Below, in pieces: positions 1-7,670 of a DNA stretch of 64,000 bases. Made by a program: the position numbers and the translations under genes. The notes under the pieces were generated by a model. It saw nothing but the letters and a program-made list of their open reading frames with translations. It made no database searches and was not told the origin of the DNA. Origin of the DNA: Streptococcus panodentis (GTDB taxonomy: Bacteria; Bacillota; Bacilli; Lactobacillales; Streptococcaceae); NCBI RefSeq assembly GCF_017884005.1, contig NZ_QFAY01000004.1, forward strand, positions 62,001 to 126,000, written 5' to 3'. Every line of letters begins with the position of its first letter. Within the stretch, counting starts at the first letter, position 1.

Positions 1-1
1 T

Positions 2-673
2 GGCTATTCCCCAGCTATTCAGAAGCCTTCTTTGAAATATTGGTGCTATGGCTTGGCGACGCCTGTCACTATGAAAAGCGGGGATCGGATTGATCTCCTG
101 CTGCAGGAAAATGGACTGGTGCCTGATGATATTTCCTATATCATCCTGTCACACCTGCATCCTGACCACCTCGGAGGGGCTGCCTTCTTTCCCAAAGCTC
201 GCTTTATCCTCACCCAGGCGGTTTTTGACCGTTATCAGAAGAGGCGCCTCAAAGATTTGATTTTCAGGGAATTTCTGCCGGCAGATTTTGACAGCCGCTT
301 GGAGGTAGTGGAGCCCCAGCAGGTGGAGGCCGCTTTTCTCTACCGCAAGACCGTTGACTTATTTGGCGATGGCAGTATTTATCTGGCTTCGGTAGATGGA
401 CACGCAGCTGGTCAGGGCTGCCTCTTTCTGCCGGAGTACAACCTTTTTATTGCTGCGGATCTGTGTTGGGGCGTGGACTTGCTGCCCTATACAGAGCAGA
501 TGCGTCTTTTGCCGTCTTTGGTGCAGGACAGCAAGCAGGACTATCTGGCCGGTGTTGCTTTGCTCCGAAGGCTTTTGGCAGACAATCACCAGGTTCTGGT
601 CAGCCACGATCCGACAGAGAGGGTAAAGGAAGTCTTACATGCAAGCAGGAACTTTTCTGAAAACTTTTATTGA
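2..673 (+). CDS. MBL-fold metallo-hydrolase (5' end outside window)
   Basis: Metallo-beta-lactamase-fold hydrolase. The frame is open to the left edge, so the N-terminus is missing. The zinc-binding signature SHLHPDH is visible, followed by GG, and downstream His and Asp residues (VDGHAAGQ, IAADLCW, VSHDP) fit the remaining metal ligands of lactonase-like or glyoxalase-like members. It overlaps the next gene by 35 bases and reads into an adenylating enzyme and a ketosynthase, so it probably acts on a thioester, lactone or ester intermediate of that small pathway; this is inference from context. The substrate cannot be read from sequence. Confidence 0.85.
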   Translation, partial: GYSPAIQKPSLKYWCYGLATPVTMKSGDRIDLLLQENGLVPDDISYIILSHLHPDHLGGAAFFPKARFILTQAVFDRYQKRRLKDLIFREFLPADFDSRLEVVEPQQVEAAFLYRKTVDLFGDGSIYLASVDGHAAGQGCLFLPEYNLFIAADLCWGVDLLPYTEQMRLLPSLVQDSKQDYLAGVALLRRLLADNHQVLVSHDPTERVKEVLHASRNFSENFY

Positions 674-1898
674 GATGCGCTGGCTGCGCCGCTTTGACAG
701 CCGGCAGGCTCTGGAGGCTTATCAGACCAGGCAGCTGGCAGCTTATAGGGCCTTTCTGCAGGAAAAATCTCCTTATTTCAGGCAGGGGATTCCGGCAGAT
801 TTCCGCATGGATAAGGCGCTGATGATGCGGCATTTCAATCAGCTAAATACGGTGGGAATGGACCGGGATGAGGCTTTGGAGCTGGCTCTGGAGAGCGAAC
901 GAACGCGTGATTTCAGTCCAATGAAAGGGGAAATCGCTGTCGGCTTATCCTCTGGGACTTCGGGGCACCGGGGCCTCTTTATCACCAGTGAGCAGGAGCG
1001 CAGTATGTGGGCTGCTGCTGTTTTAGCTAAAATGCTGCCGCCGGGAAAACTCTTAGGCCATAGGATTGCTTTTTTTCTGCGGGCCGATAACGCTCTTTAT
1101 CAGACGGTCCATTCGGCCCTTATCCGTCTGCAGTATTTTGATACCTTTCAGGCTGCTGAGCAGCATCTGGAGCTTCTCAATACCTATCAGCCAAGCATAT
1201 TGGTGGCGCCGGCTTCCATGCTGCTGGAGCTGGCCAAGCTGCGGCAGTCCGGCAGGTTAAACATCGCTCCGCAGAAGGTCATATCAGTAGCTGAGATTTT
1301 GGAGGAGGCAGATCGGCAGGCCATGGAGGCTTCTTTTGAGCTGGACAGGATTGATCAGATCTATCAGGCGACAGAAGGTTTTCTGGCTTGCAGCTGTGCC
1401 TGCGGTCAGCTTCATCTCAATGAGGACATTGTCTTTGTAGAGAAGAACTATCTGGATGAAGGCCGTTTTTATCCTCTGATTACCGATTTTAAACGCCGCT
1501 CGCAGCCTATCTATCGTTATGAGCTGAATGATATTTTAGTGGAAAATCCTGACCCCTGTCCCTGCGGTTCAGTTTTCACTCGGATTGACAGGATTGAGGG
1601 CCGGTCGGATGATATCTTTGTCTTTGAAAATGCTGCTGGAGAGCCTGTAGAGGTTTTTCCGGACTTTATCCGGCGCTGCCTGCTCTTTGTGGATGGCATC
1701 GGAGAATATCAGGCCGCTCAGCTCAGCAGCCGGCAGCTGGTGATTGCGATTGAACACCGCAGCCGGGAGAGGGAGGCTGCTCTGACTCGGCAATTCCAGC
1801 AATTAGCGGCAGATAAGGATTTTCTTGCTCCTCAGCTGATTTTTAAGGACTACCAGCGGGACCGCAGCCGCAAATTAAAAAGAATCTGCCGGATTTGA
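639..1898 (+). CDS. F390 synthetase-like / CapK-type adenylate-forming enzyme
   Basis: A 419-residue member of the adenylate-forming superfamily, of the coenzyme F390 synthetase / phenylacetate-CoA ligase / CapK type. The phosphate-binding loop reads LSSGTSGHRG (about residue 106), the adenine-binding region reads YQATEG, and a Cys-rich stretch CSCACG follows. Later motifs (YELNDI, DPCPCGS, GRSDD) are typical of the CapK group. It most likely activates a carboxylic acid as an acyl-adenylate. The start at 639 is supported by AAAGGAAG eight bases upstream, although it lies inside the upstream gene. Streptococci do not make F390, so the family name should not be read as a function. Confidence 0.85.
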   Translation: MQAGTFLKTFIEMRWLRRFDSRQALEAYQTRQLAAYRAFLQEKSPYFRQGIPADFRMDKALMMRHFNQLNTVGMDRDEALELALESERTRDFSPMKGEIAVGLSSGTSGHRGLFITSEQERSMWAAAVLAKMLPPGKLLGHRIAFFLRADNALYQTVHSALIRLQYFDTFQAAEQHLELLNTYQPSILVAPASMLLELAKLRQSGRLNIAPQKVISVAEILEEADRQAMEASFELDRIDQIYQATEGFLACSCACGQLHLNEDIVFVEKNYLDEGRFYPLITDFKRRSQPIYRYELNDILVENPDPCPCGSVFTRIDRIEGRSDDIFVFENAAGEPVEVFPDFIRRCLLFVDGIGEYQAAQLSSRQLVIAIEHRSREREAALTRQFQQLAADKDFLAPQLIFKDYQRDRSRKLKRICRI

Positions 1899-1947
1899 AA
1901 CGGAGCTTGTTTGGGTCAGGCCCCTCGCCTGACAGAAAGGAAAGAAG

Positions 1948-2892
1948 ATGACAGCAGTAAAAAATCATATTAAGATTGTTGGCTACGGCACGCAGCTGCC
2001 GCGCAACACAGTGACTTTTAAGGATCAGACCCGTTACCGAGTGACCGAAGGCGAAGAAACCCAGCTGGACTTGGCGGCGAAGGCTATTGAAAAGGCTTTG
2101 AAACATGCCGGACTGACTATTGCAGACATTGACTGTCTTGTATCGGCCAGTGCAGTCGGGGTTCAGCCCATTCCTTGTACGGCAGCTCTGATTCATGAGC
2201 TGGTGGCGAAGGGGCTGTCTATTCCGGCTATGGACATCAATACGACCTGTACCAGCTTTATTTCTGCTCTGAGCCTGATGTCGCATTTGCTGGAAGCCGG
2301 TGAGTACAGGCGTATCCTCATCGTTTCCAGCGAGGTAGGCAGTCTCGGTCTTAATCCTCAGCAGAAAGAGAGTTTTGAATTATTCAGCGACGGTGCGGCA
2401 GCCTTGATTTTTGAAGCAACGCAGGAAGAAAGAGGCGTCATTGCCAGCCTGCAGCGGACTTGGTCTGAGGGTGCGCACGATACAGAGATTCGCGGCGGTC
2501 TGACTTCTTTTCACCCCAAGGAATATTCAGACAGCACCAAGAGCCACTATATGTTTGATATGAACGGCAGAAAAATTCTGCTGCTGTCTGCAAGGAAGAT
2601 TCCGGAAATGTTTGAGGAATTTAAGGCCAAGAGCGGTCTCAGTGCAGCAGAGTTTGACTACATCATCCCTCATCAGGCCAGCCGGGCGCTGCCCATGATT
2701 ATGCACAGTCTGGGGATTCCTGATCATCAGTATCTTGACTTGGTAAAGGACTATGGCAATATGGTTTCCGTCGCTGTGCCTTTTGCTCTCTGCTATGCTT
2801 TGGAGCGCGGCTTGGTCAAGGAAGGAGATACCATCGCTCTTATGGGAACGGCAGCCGGTATGACGGTCAATATGCTGGCCATGAAGCTGTAA
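1948..2892 (+). CDS. 3-oxoacyl-ACP synthase III-like ketosynthase
   Basis: Thiolase-fold condensing enzyme of the FabH (KAS III) type, 314 residues. The nucleophile is Cys101 in NTTCTSF, the active-site His lies in IIPHQAS, and the Asn is in YGNMVSVAVP, where FabH usually has GNTSAAS. A good ribosome binding site (GAAAGGAAAGAAG) precedes the ATG. It is the third gene of the cluster with the hydrolase and the adenylating enzyme. Housekeeping FabH normally sits in a fab cluster, which is absent here, so this copy more likely performs a dedicated Claisen condensation in secondary or lipid metabolism. Its substrates are unknown. Confidence 0.88.
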   Translation: MTAVKNHIKIVGYGTQLPRNTVTFKDQTRYRVTEGEETQLDLAAKAIEKALKHAGLTIADIDCLVSASAVGVQPIPCTAALIHELVAKGLSIPAMDINTTCTSFISALSLMSHLLEAGEYRRILIVSSEVGSLGLNPQQKESFELFSDGAAALIFEATQEERGVIASLQRTWSEGAHDTEIRGGLTSFHPKEYSDSTKSHYMFDMNGRKILLLSARKIPEMFEEFKAKSGLSAAEFDYIIPHQASRALPMIMHSLGIPDHQYLDLVKDYGNMVSVAVPFALCYALERGLVKEGDTIALMGTAAGMTVNMLAMKL

Positions 2893-2970
2893 TCTCTGGA
2901 AGGACGGACTAAGCGAAGGCAGTATCGTCCGTAATTCCAGTACAAGCTGAGGCTGCCTACCGGTGTCTTT

Positions 2971-3474
2971 TATCGTCATTTAGTTTGTTTTTATTCGATT
3001 GTTAGCTTGGCTTGCTCTGACAGTCTGGAGGACCTGATACTTGAAAGCGGTGGGAGCCTGTCCCAGCCTCACTCTTCTGGACTTAACGAAAATTGGGAAC
3101 TGCGTTTCCTTTACTCACAACTTCCCACAGTCCGGGGCTCTGTTGAAGCTAAAGTCCGCCATCACACGAGAATAAAGATATGAATCGGTATAAGATGCAA
3201 AAGTATCCGCTGGCCGCTCTAAAAAGGACAGGCAAGAAAAAAAGAAGCTGGGACAACAGCACCCAGCTTCGTATTTTTCTATCGTTTGACTGCCAGACGC
3301 AGTGGCTGGGAAAGCTTCTGTTGACTTTGGTCAACCAGCATCTTCCCTGCTCAGCTCATCAGGCACTTTTATACTCTTTGAAAATCTCTTCAAACCACGT
3401 CAGCGTCGCCTTGCCGTACCCCAGTACAGCCTGCGGCTCGTTGCCTAGTCCTAAAAACAAACTAAAAGACTTGC
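2971..3474 (+). repeat. MITE-like repeat, composite copy
   Basis: The interval starts with TATCGTCATTTAGTTTG and ends with CTAAAAACAAACTAAAAG, the same terminal inverted ends seen at 16187-16565, 43451-43884 and 45159-45357. The interior differs and holds other shared repeats: a block at about 3236-3345 that recurs inverted at about 49170-49285, and a CCACGTCAGCGTCGCC block that recurs near 10021. Short frames inside it show no protein family and lie entirely in repeat DNA. It may be nested insertions rather than one element. Confidence 0.5.
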
Positions 3475-3504
3475 TGACGACATCAAAGACTCGGTCTGAT
3501 TGAT

Positions 3505-3573
3505 TTTATACGGTATCTTCCCAAAGATACATCCCTCTGCGGGTGAGGGCTCAGCCATCATGGGGGGCGTCCC
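3505..3573 (-). repeat. Dispersed hairpin repeat B, copy 1
   Basis: Contains an inverted repeat GTATCTT/AAGATAC and a CCCTC/GAGGG stem, followed by GCCATCATGGG. The same unit recurs at about 6864 and 42319 (plus orientation) and 47953 (minus orientation). It lies just after the stop of the oppositely oriented TetR gene. Confidence 0.65.
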
Positions 3574-3584
3574 ACTCTATTTGT

Positions 3585-4115
3585 TTAAATCATTTTCAAA
3601 AGAAAGTCGGCTATTTGTTCGGGACTTTCTTTTTTTCCTCTGGCAATCCATATCTGACAGACGCCGAAAAAAGCGTTGGTCAGGTAGACCGTGCTGTATT
3701 CTTTTTCAAACTGGCTGTAAATCCGGCTGCTGAAGCGGTCCTGCAGGTCCTCAGCCAGCATGACCTGAAGCTTGTGGCGCAGAAAATTCTGGATTTCCTT
3801 GGTGCCGTTTTCCGTCAAAAGAGCTGCCAGAAGCGGTTCCAGCTGCAAAAATTTAAAGACTTCAATAATAGCTGTCTTGATATTTTCCTGATGGTGGCTG
3901 AAAATGTACTCCAACTGATGAAAAAGCCCCTGCTGGTAGCGCTCAATCATGTCGTACTTATCCTTGTAGTGCGTATAAAAACTGCTGCGGCTGATACCGG
4001 CAGCCTGTGCCAGCTGCACAGTGGTGATGTGGTCAAAAGACTCCTGCTTCAGCAGCTGGACCATGGCATTTTCGATAATGGCCTTGGTCTTCTGGCGCTT
4101 ATTACTTTCAAACAT
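3585..4115 (-). CDS. TetR/AcrR family transcriptional regulator
   Basis: A 176-residue TetR-type repressor. The N-terminal helix-turn-helix reads TTVQLAQAAGISRSSFYTHY with a following KYDM helix, as in the family, and the C-terminal part is a variable helical ligand or dimer domain. The start at 4115 is chosen over an in-frame ATG 33 bases further up because AAGGAGAAGG lies at the right distance. The upstream region to 4725 is shared with the oppositely oriented VTC gene. Its target is unknown; neighbouring genes on either side are candidates. Confidence 0.88.
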   Translation of the reverse strand: MFESNKRQKTKAIIENAMVQLLKQESFDHITTVQLAQAAGISRSSFYTHYKDKYDMIERYQQGLFHQLEYIFSHHQENIKTAIIEVFKFLQLEPLLAALLTENGTKEIQNFLRHKLQVMLAEDLQDRFSSRIYSQFEKEYSTVYLTNAFFGVCQIWIARGKKESPEQIADFLLKMI

Positions 4116-4644
4116 AATCCTTCTCCTTTTTACTACATTCTCTCCCATTGCGGCAAATGAGGCGTCTGCCTGACTCGCTGCTGTTAGAATGATTGTCTCC
4201 TGCTTCTATTATATCAAATTTTTAGGAAAATCGTACCAGAAGAAACTCTTAAAAAGGCAGAAAATTTAACAGCGGCCCTCAGCAGAGAAGATTTTTTCAG
4301 ACTTGCCCCGTTTTGGCTGATGGTTTCAGCTGTATCGGGTCTTGGAAAAGCAGTTTGCCAGCTGGTCCTGTTCTTTCTATTTTCAATCCATATGGGCTTA
4401 TCTTTCGCGCGTTCCGACAGTTCGGGTTTGTTTAAAATAGAAAGGGCAGGTGTTGACGGTGTGCAGGTTTTCTGTTTTTTTATCGGACAGTCCGTCAGTT
4501 CGTTTTCCTTTTACCTCCAGACCATCTCCCTAATAAAAGCAAACTACGGGGGTGCGATAGACAGAAAATACAGACTAAGAGCCTGGCAGAGACTGTTTTT
4601 ACAAGTCTTTTTAATTGTTCAGGAAAATTTCCTGTTTTGTTTTC

Positions 4645-4688
4645 TTTAAGTTTTCTTTAGCTTTCTTTTAAGTTTTCATCCGTAAAAT
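4645..4688 (+). promoter_or_regulatory. Triple TTTAAG-type direct repeat with -10 box (CiaR-like promoter)
   Basis: Half-sites TTTAAG (4645), TTTAGC (4656) and TTTAAG (4667) recur with an exact 11-bp period. A -10-like TAAAAT begins at 4683, ten bases after the last half-site. This is the layout known for promoters activated by the streptococcal response regulator CiaR (TTTAAG-N5-TTTAAG placed ten bases before the -10). The middle half-site is imperfect. It would drive the VTC and lipoprotein genes. Confidence 0.55.
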
Positions 4689-4725
4689 GACTGTAGATTT
4701 AAGAAAGACAGAGGGGGAGAATCCC

Positions 4726-5442
4726 ATGGCTAAAAAAACAATCAAGAAAAATTTTCAGCGCTTTGAAAGCAAATATATTATTCGGAAGGAAACATTGCTG
4801 GATTTATTGCAGGAATTTGAAGGCTATTTAGTCGAAGACGAGCATGCCTACTCAACCATCAATAATCTCTACTATGATACGCCGACCTATCAGATTATCC
4901 GAGAGACTTTGGAAAATCCTTATTTTGATGAGAAGCTGCGTCTCCGCACTTATGAAGAATATCCGACAGAAGGCAGTCAGGTTTTTCTGGAAATAAAGAA
5001 AAAAATGCGCGGCATCGTCTACAAGCGCCGGATTGTCAGCAATCTCCTGACGGCAGAAGCCTATCTGGACGGCGACCGCAGCCAGCTGGAAGACAGCCAG
5101 ATTCGTGAGGAAATCGACTGGCTTGCCCAGCATTTCGGCGAGATTGGACCCATGATGCTGATCTGCTACAACCGCTACTCTATGAAAGGTCTTGAGGACG
5201 CGGCTGTTCGGATTACCTTTGACCATGATCTGACTTACCGTCCGTACGATTTGAGCCTCTTGGACGGCCGTCACGGAGACCCCCTCCTGCCGGCTGATCA
5301 TGTCATCATGGAGGTCAAACTGCCAGGGGCCTGCCCTGCCTGGCTGAGTGACATACTGGAGCGCTATCAGCTGACTCCAGCCTCCTTCTCCAAATACGGT
5401 GTGGCCTATCAAAAGGCCGCAGATTATATCCCAAGCAAGTAA
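4726..5442 (+). CDS. VTC-domain (polyphosphate polymerase-type) protein
   Basis: A 238-residue VTC-domain protein (triphosphate tunnel fold). Typical features are FQRFESKYII near the start, TINNLYYDTP, the basic strand KLRLRTYEEY, EIKKKMRG with KRR, RYSMKG, RITFDHDL, and the closing VIMEVKL. The charged residues that line the phosphate tunnel are therefore mostly present. The start is set at the ATG in ATCCCATGG after AGAGGGGGAG. Bacterial VTC proteins often sit with beta-helix carbohydrate-binding lipoproteins or CotH-like proteins, as here, and their role in bacteria is not settled. The next gene starts 19 bases later, so the pair is an operon. Confidence 0.85.
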   Translation: MAKKTIKKNFQRFESKYIIRKETLLDLLQEFEGYLVEDEHAYSTINNLYYDTPTYQIIRETLENPYFDEKLRLRTYEEYPTEGSQVFLEIKKKMRGIVYKRRIVSNLLTAEAYLDGDRSQLEDSQIREEIDWLAQHFGEIGPMMLICYNRYSMKGLEDAAVRITFDHDLTYRPYDLSLLDGRHGDPLLPADHVIMEVKLPGACPAWLSDILERYQLTPASFSKYGVAYQKAADYIPSK

Positions 5443-5461
5443 ACTAGATAGGAACAGAAAC

Positions 5462-6727
5462 ATGAAAAAAGCAAAATCGAAATTTCAAAAAATCAAACTC
5501 TTAGTGCCTTTAGCCTTGGCCACTCTGGCTCTGGCTGCCTGCAGCACCAATTCAAGCAGCAGCACAACAGCCAGCACCAGCAGCAGTCAGAACACCAGCG
5601 CAGCCAGTACCAGTCAGACTAAGACAAACACTGCTGACTACTTTGCCGCAGAAGACTCAGATGCTTCTTATGATGCGTCCAAGGCAACAACCATCAGCTT
5701 GAGCGGGTCAAGCGCTCAAAGCACTGGAGACGGAGTCAGTGTATCCGGCTCAACTGTGACGATTTCCGCTGCTGGGACCTATGTCATCTCCGGCAGCAGT
5801 GAAAATGTGCAAATCGTCGTTAAGGCCGGTGACAGCGATCAGGTGCAGATCGTTCTCAATGGTGTCACAATGACCGGAACGGATGCGGCTATTTTGGTCG
5901 AACAGGCAGGAAAAACGACCCTGACTCTGGCAGATGGCAGCAAGAACTCTATCTCTGATTCGTCTAACCACAGCAATACTGACGCGGATGCGGCTGTTTT
6001 CAGCAGTTCGGATCTGACTCTCAATGGCTCCGGCAGCCTGACGGTCGATGGCAAATATGAAACGGCCATCAAGTCGGAAAGCACCCTGCGAGTGACCGGC
6101 GGCACCTATACTATCAATGCAGCCAAGCACGGCCTCTCCGCAGACAATGCCCTTAATATCAAGGATGCAACGATTGATGTCAAGGCGACAGAGGATGCCA
6201 TCCATGCTGATAATGACAATGATACCTCACTGGGCAATCTCTATATCCAGTCCGGTACCGTCACGATTGATGCCGGAGATGACGGGCTCCACGCCAGCAA
6301 TACAGCTGTGATTGACGGTGGCACTATTAAGGTCTCCAATAGTACAGAGGCTTTGGAAGGAACCAATGTCACCATTAATGGAGGAGAACTGGACTTCTAC
6401 GCGACGGATGACGGTATCAATGCTGCTAGCGACGTGAGCGGAGCGGACATCTTTATCAAGATTACCGGCGGGGAGATCAAGGTAGAAGTTGGTCAGGGAG
6501 ATACCGATGCCCTTGACTCCAACGGTGATATCATCATGTCGGGCGGCAATTTGGCTATCACTTCCACCGTTTCTGCCTTTGACTTTGACGGAACAGCCAC
6601 CTATACTGGCGGCACCATTACTGTAAACGGTGAAACCCGTACCGAAATCACAGCTGATGGACCTGGCGGCGGCGGTTTCGGCGGTGGTGCTCCCGGCGGT
6701 CAGGGCGGCGGGCCCGGCGGATGGTAA
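5462..6727 (+). CDS. Beta-helix lipoprotein with carbohydrate-binding-like domain (Cthe_2159 type)
   Basis: A 421-residue exported lipoprotein. The signal peptide ends in a lipobox LALAAC, followed by a Ser/Thr/Gln-rich linker. The rest consists of short repeating beta-helix turns (for example VTISAAGTYVISGS, TLADGSKNSISDSS, DDGLHASNTAVIDGG, DDGINAASDVSG), with Asp-rich loops that fit calcium binding. This matches the Cthe_2159-type domain known to bind acidic polysaccharide. The C-terminus is a Gly/Pro tail (GGGFGGGAPGGQGGG). It is cotranscribed with the VTC protein, so a cell-surface role linked to anionic polymers is plausible; that link is inference. Confidence 0.82.
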   Translation: MKKAKSKFQKIKLLVPLALATLALAACSTNSSSSTTASTSSSQNTSAASTSQTKTNTADYFAAEDSDASYDASKATTISLSGSSAQSTGDGVSVSGSTVTISAAGTYVISGSSENVQIVVKAGDSDQVQIVLNGVTMTGTDAAILVEQAGKTTLTLADGSKNSISDSSNHSNTDADAAVFSSSDLTLNGSGSLTVDGKYETAIKSESTLRVTGGTYTINAAKHGLSADNALNIKDATIDVKATEDAIHADNDNDTSLGNLYIQSGTVTIDAGDDGLHASNTAVIDGGTIKVSNSTEALEGTNVTINGGELDFYATDDGINAASDVSGADIFIKITGGEIKVEVGQGDTDALDSNGDIIMSGGNLAITSTVSAFDFDGTATYTGGTITVNGETRTEITADGPGGGGFGGGAPGGQGGGPGGW

Positions 6728-6863
6728 TCCAGTCAGACTCTTCGAAAATCAAGTCCAAGTGCCGTTATACCCTTTGACGAGCGAAGCAGATCCTTCCAAT
6801 CAGAAGCGCTATCTGCAATCGCAAAACCTCTGCTGGAGCATTTTGAGCGGCGAGAGTGAGACA

Positions 6864-7022
6864 GCATCCCATGATGGCTGTGCTCTCATCCACAGAGGGA
6901 TGCATCTTTTGGAAGATAACCGTATAAAAATCGGCGAGGCGGAGTCTTCGATTCCCACCTCCGCACAGCTCGAGGCTGGGACGACGAAGTGTGAATAAAG
7001 TCAAGCAAAGCTGGATGTCAAA
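6864..7022 (+). repeat. Dispersed hairpin repeat B, copy 2 (long form)
   Basis: Shares with 42319-42482 the block from CCCATGATGGCTG through the GATGCATCTTTTGGAAGAT hairpin to GATAAAGTCAAGCAAAGC-type sequence near its end (here GAATAAAGTCAAGCAAAGC). The open frames across it in both directions are repeat sequence, not genes. Confidence 0.65.
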
Positions 7023-7061
7023 GCAGCGGCTCGTTGCCTCGTTTGATTTGAGTATCTATAT

Positions 7062-7102
7062 AAAACAGCCCCTCGTTCCAGAAGGAGATGAGGGGCTGTT
7101 TT
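7062..7102. terminator. Bidirectional rho-independent terminator
   Basis: A perfect 13-bp stem AAAACAGCCCCTC / GAGGGGCTGTTTT with T runs on both strands. It lies between the plus-strand lipoprotein gene and the minus-strand S66 peptidase remnant and can serve both. Confidence 0.85.
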
Positions 7103-7103
7103 G

Positions 7104-7540
7104 CTATTCATCCAACTGAATCAGCATCCTGTCCGTATCCACCGTCACCTGCGCTCCGATGGTGATGGTAAAAAGCGGCTGGGTGTGGGCAACAAAGTCC
7201 AGATCGTACATAACCGGAATGGTCTTGAGGACGGGGTGCTTATCCAAGATGTAGAGGAGCAGGTCTTCTGTCATCTGGCATTCTTTGGGGAAGCGACCGA
7301 TGAGCAAGGCCTGCGGAGTAGGATAGGCTTGCAGGAGGGCTGCCAAATTGCGGTCAAATTCAAGATAGTCCTCCTCCTCCTCGACAAAGAGGACATAGCT
7401 GTCAGGCTGGGGGGCGTAGGGCGTAACCCTGCAGGAGGGAGAAGGTGGGCAGATTTCCTCCAATAGCGGTCGCACGCGCCTGGCCCAGGTCCTTGATCCA
7501 GCCCTCAGTCTGGTAGTCCTGCAGGGGATCCATCGTATAC
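7104..7540 (-). pseudogene. S66 (LD-carboxypeptidase / MccF-like) peptidase, truncated and frameshifted
   Basis: The C-terminal third of an S66 serine peptidase is recognisable: ALLIGRFPKECQ, ILDKHPVLKTIPVMYDLDFVAHTQPLFTI in two pieces, and the usual end (TVDTDRMLIQL). The preceding conserved segment (AIGGNLPTFSLLQG) is in a different minus-strand frame, so there is a frameshift near 7440. Everything upstream, including the catalytic Ser region, is missing and is replaced at about 7540 by dispersed repeat DNA (AAATCAAAGAGCAAACTAGG). The family cleaves L,D-peptide bonds in wall peptides or inactivates peptide-nucleotide antibiotics. This copy cannot be functional. Confidence 0.75.
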
Positions 7541-7670
7541 TCAAAGAAAATCAAAGAGCAAACTAGGAAGCTGGCCGCAGACAGTACTGGAGTGCGTGAC
7601 ACAAACTTTGCTTGCCTTACCCGCCGTATTCAACTGCTTCGTGGGTTCGAAATAGAAGGAGTAGGAAAGG

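Noticed and set aside
3180..3503. Open frame of 107 codons
   Set aside because: Lies wholly inside repeat DNA shared with other intergenic sites, with no ribosome binding site and no family features.
4320..4649. Open frame of 109 codons upstream of the VTC gene
   Set aside because: No ribosome binding site, low-complexity Phe/Leu content, and it runs into the TTTAAG promoter region.
6630..6998. Open frame of 122 codons after the lipoprotein gene
   Set aside because: Begins inside the Gly-rich coding region and continues through a dispersed repeat.
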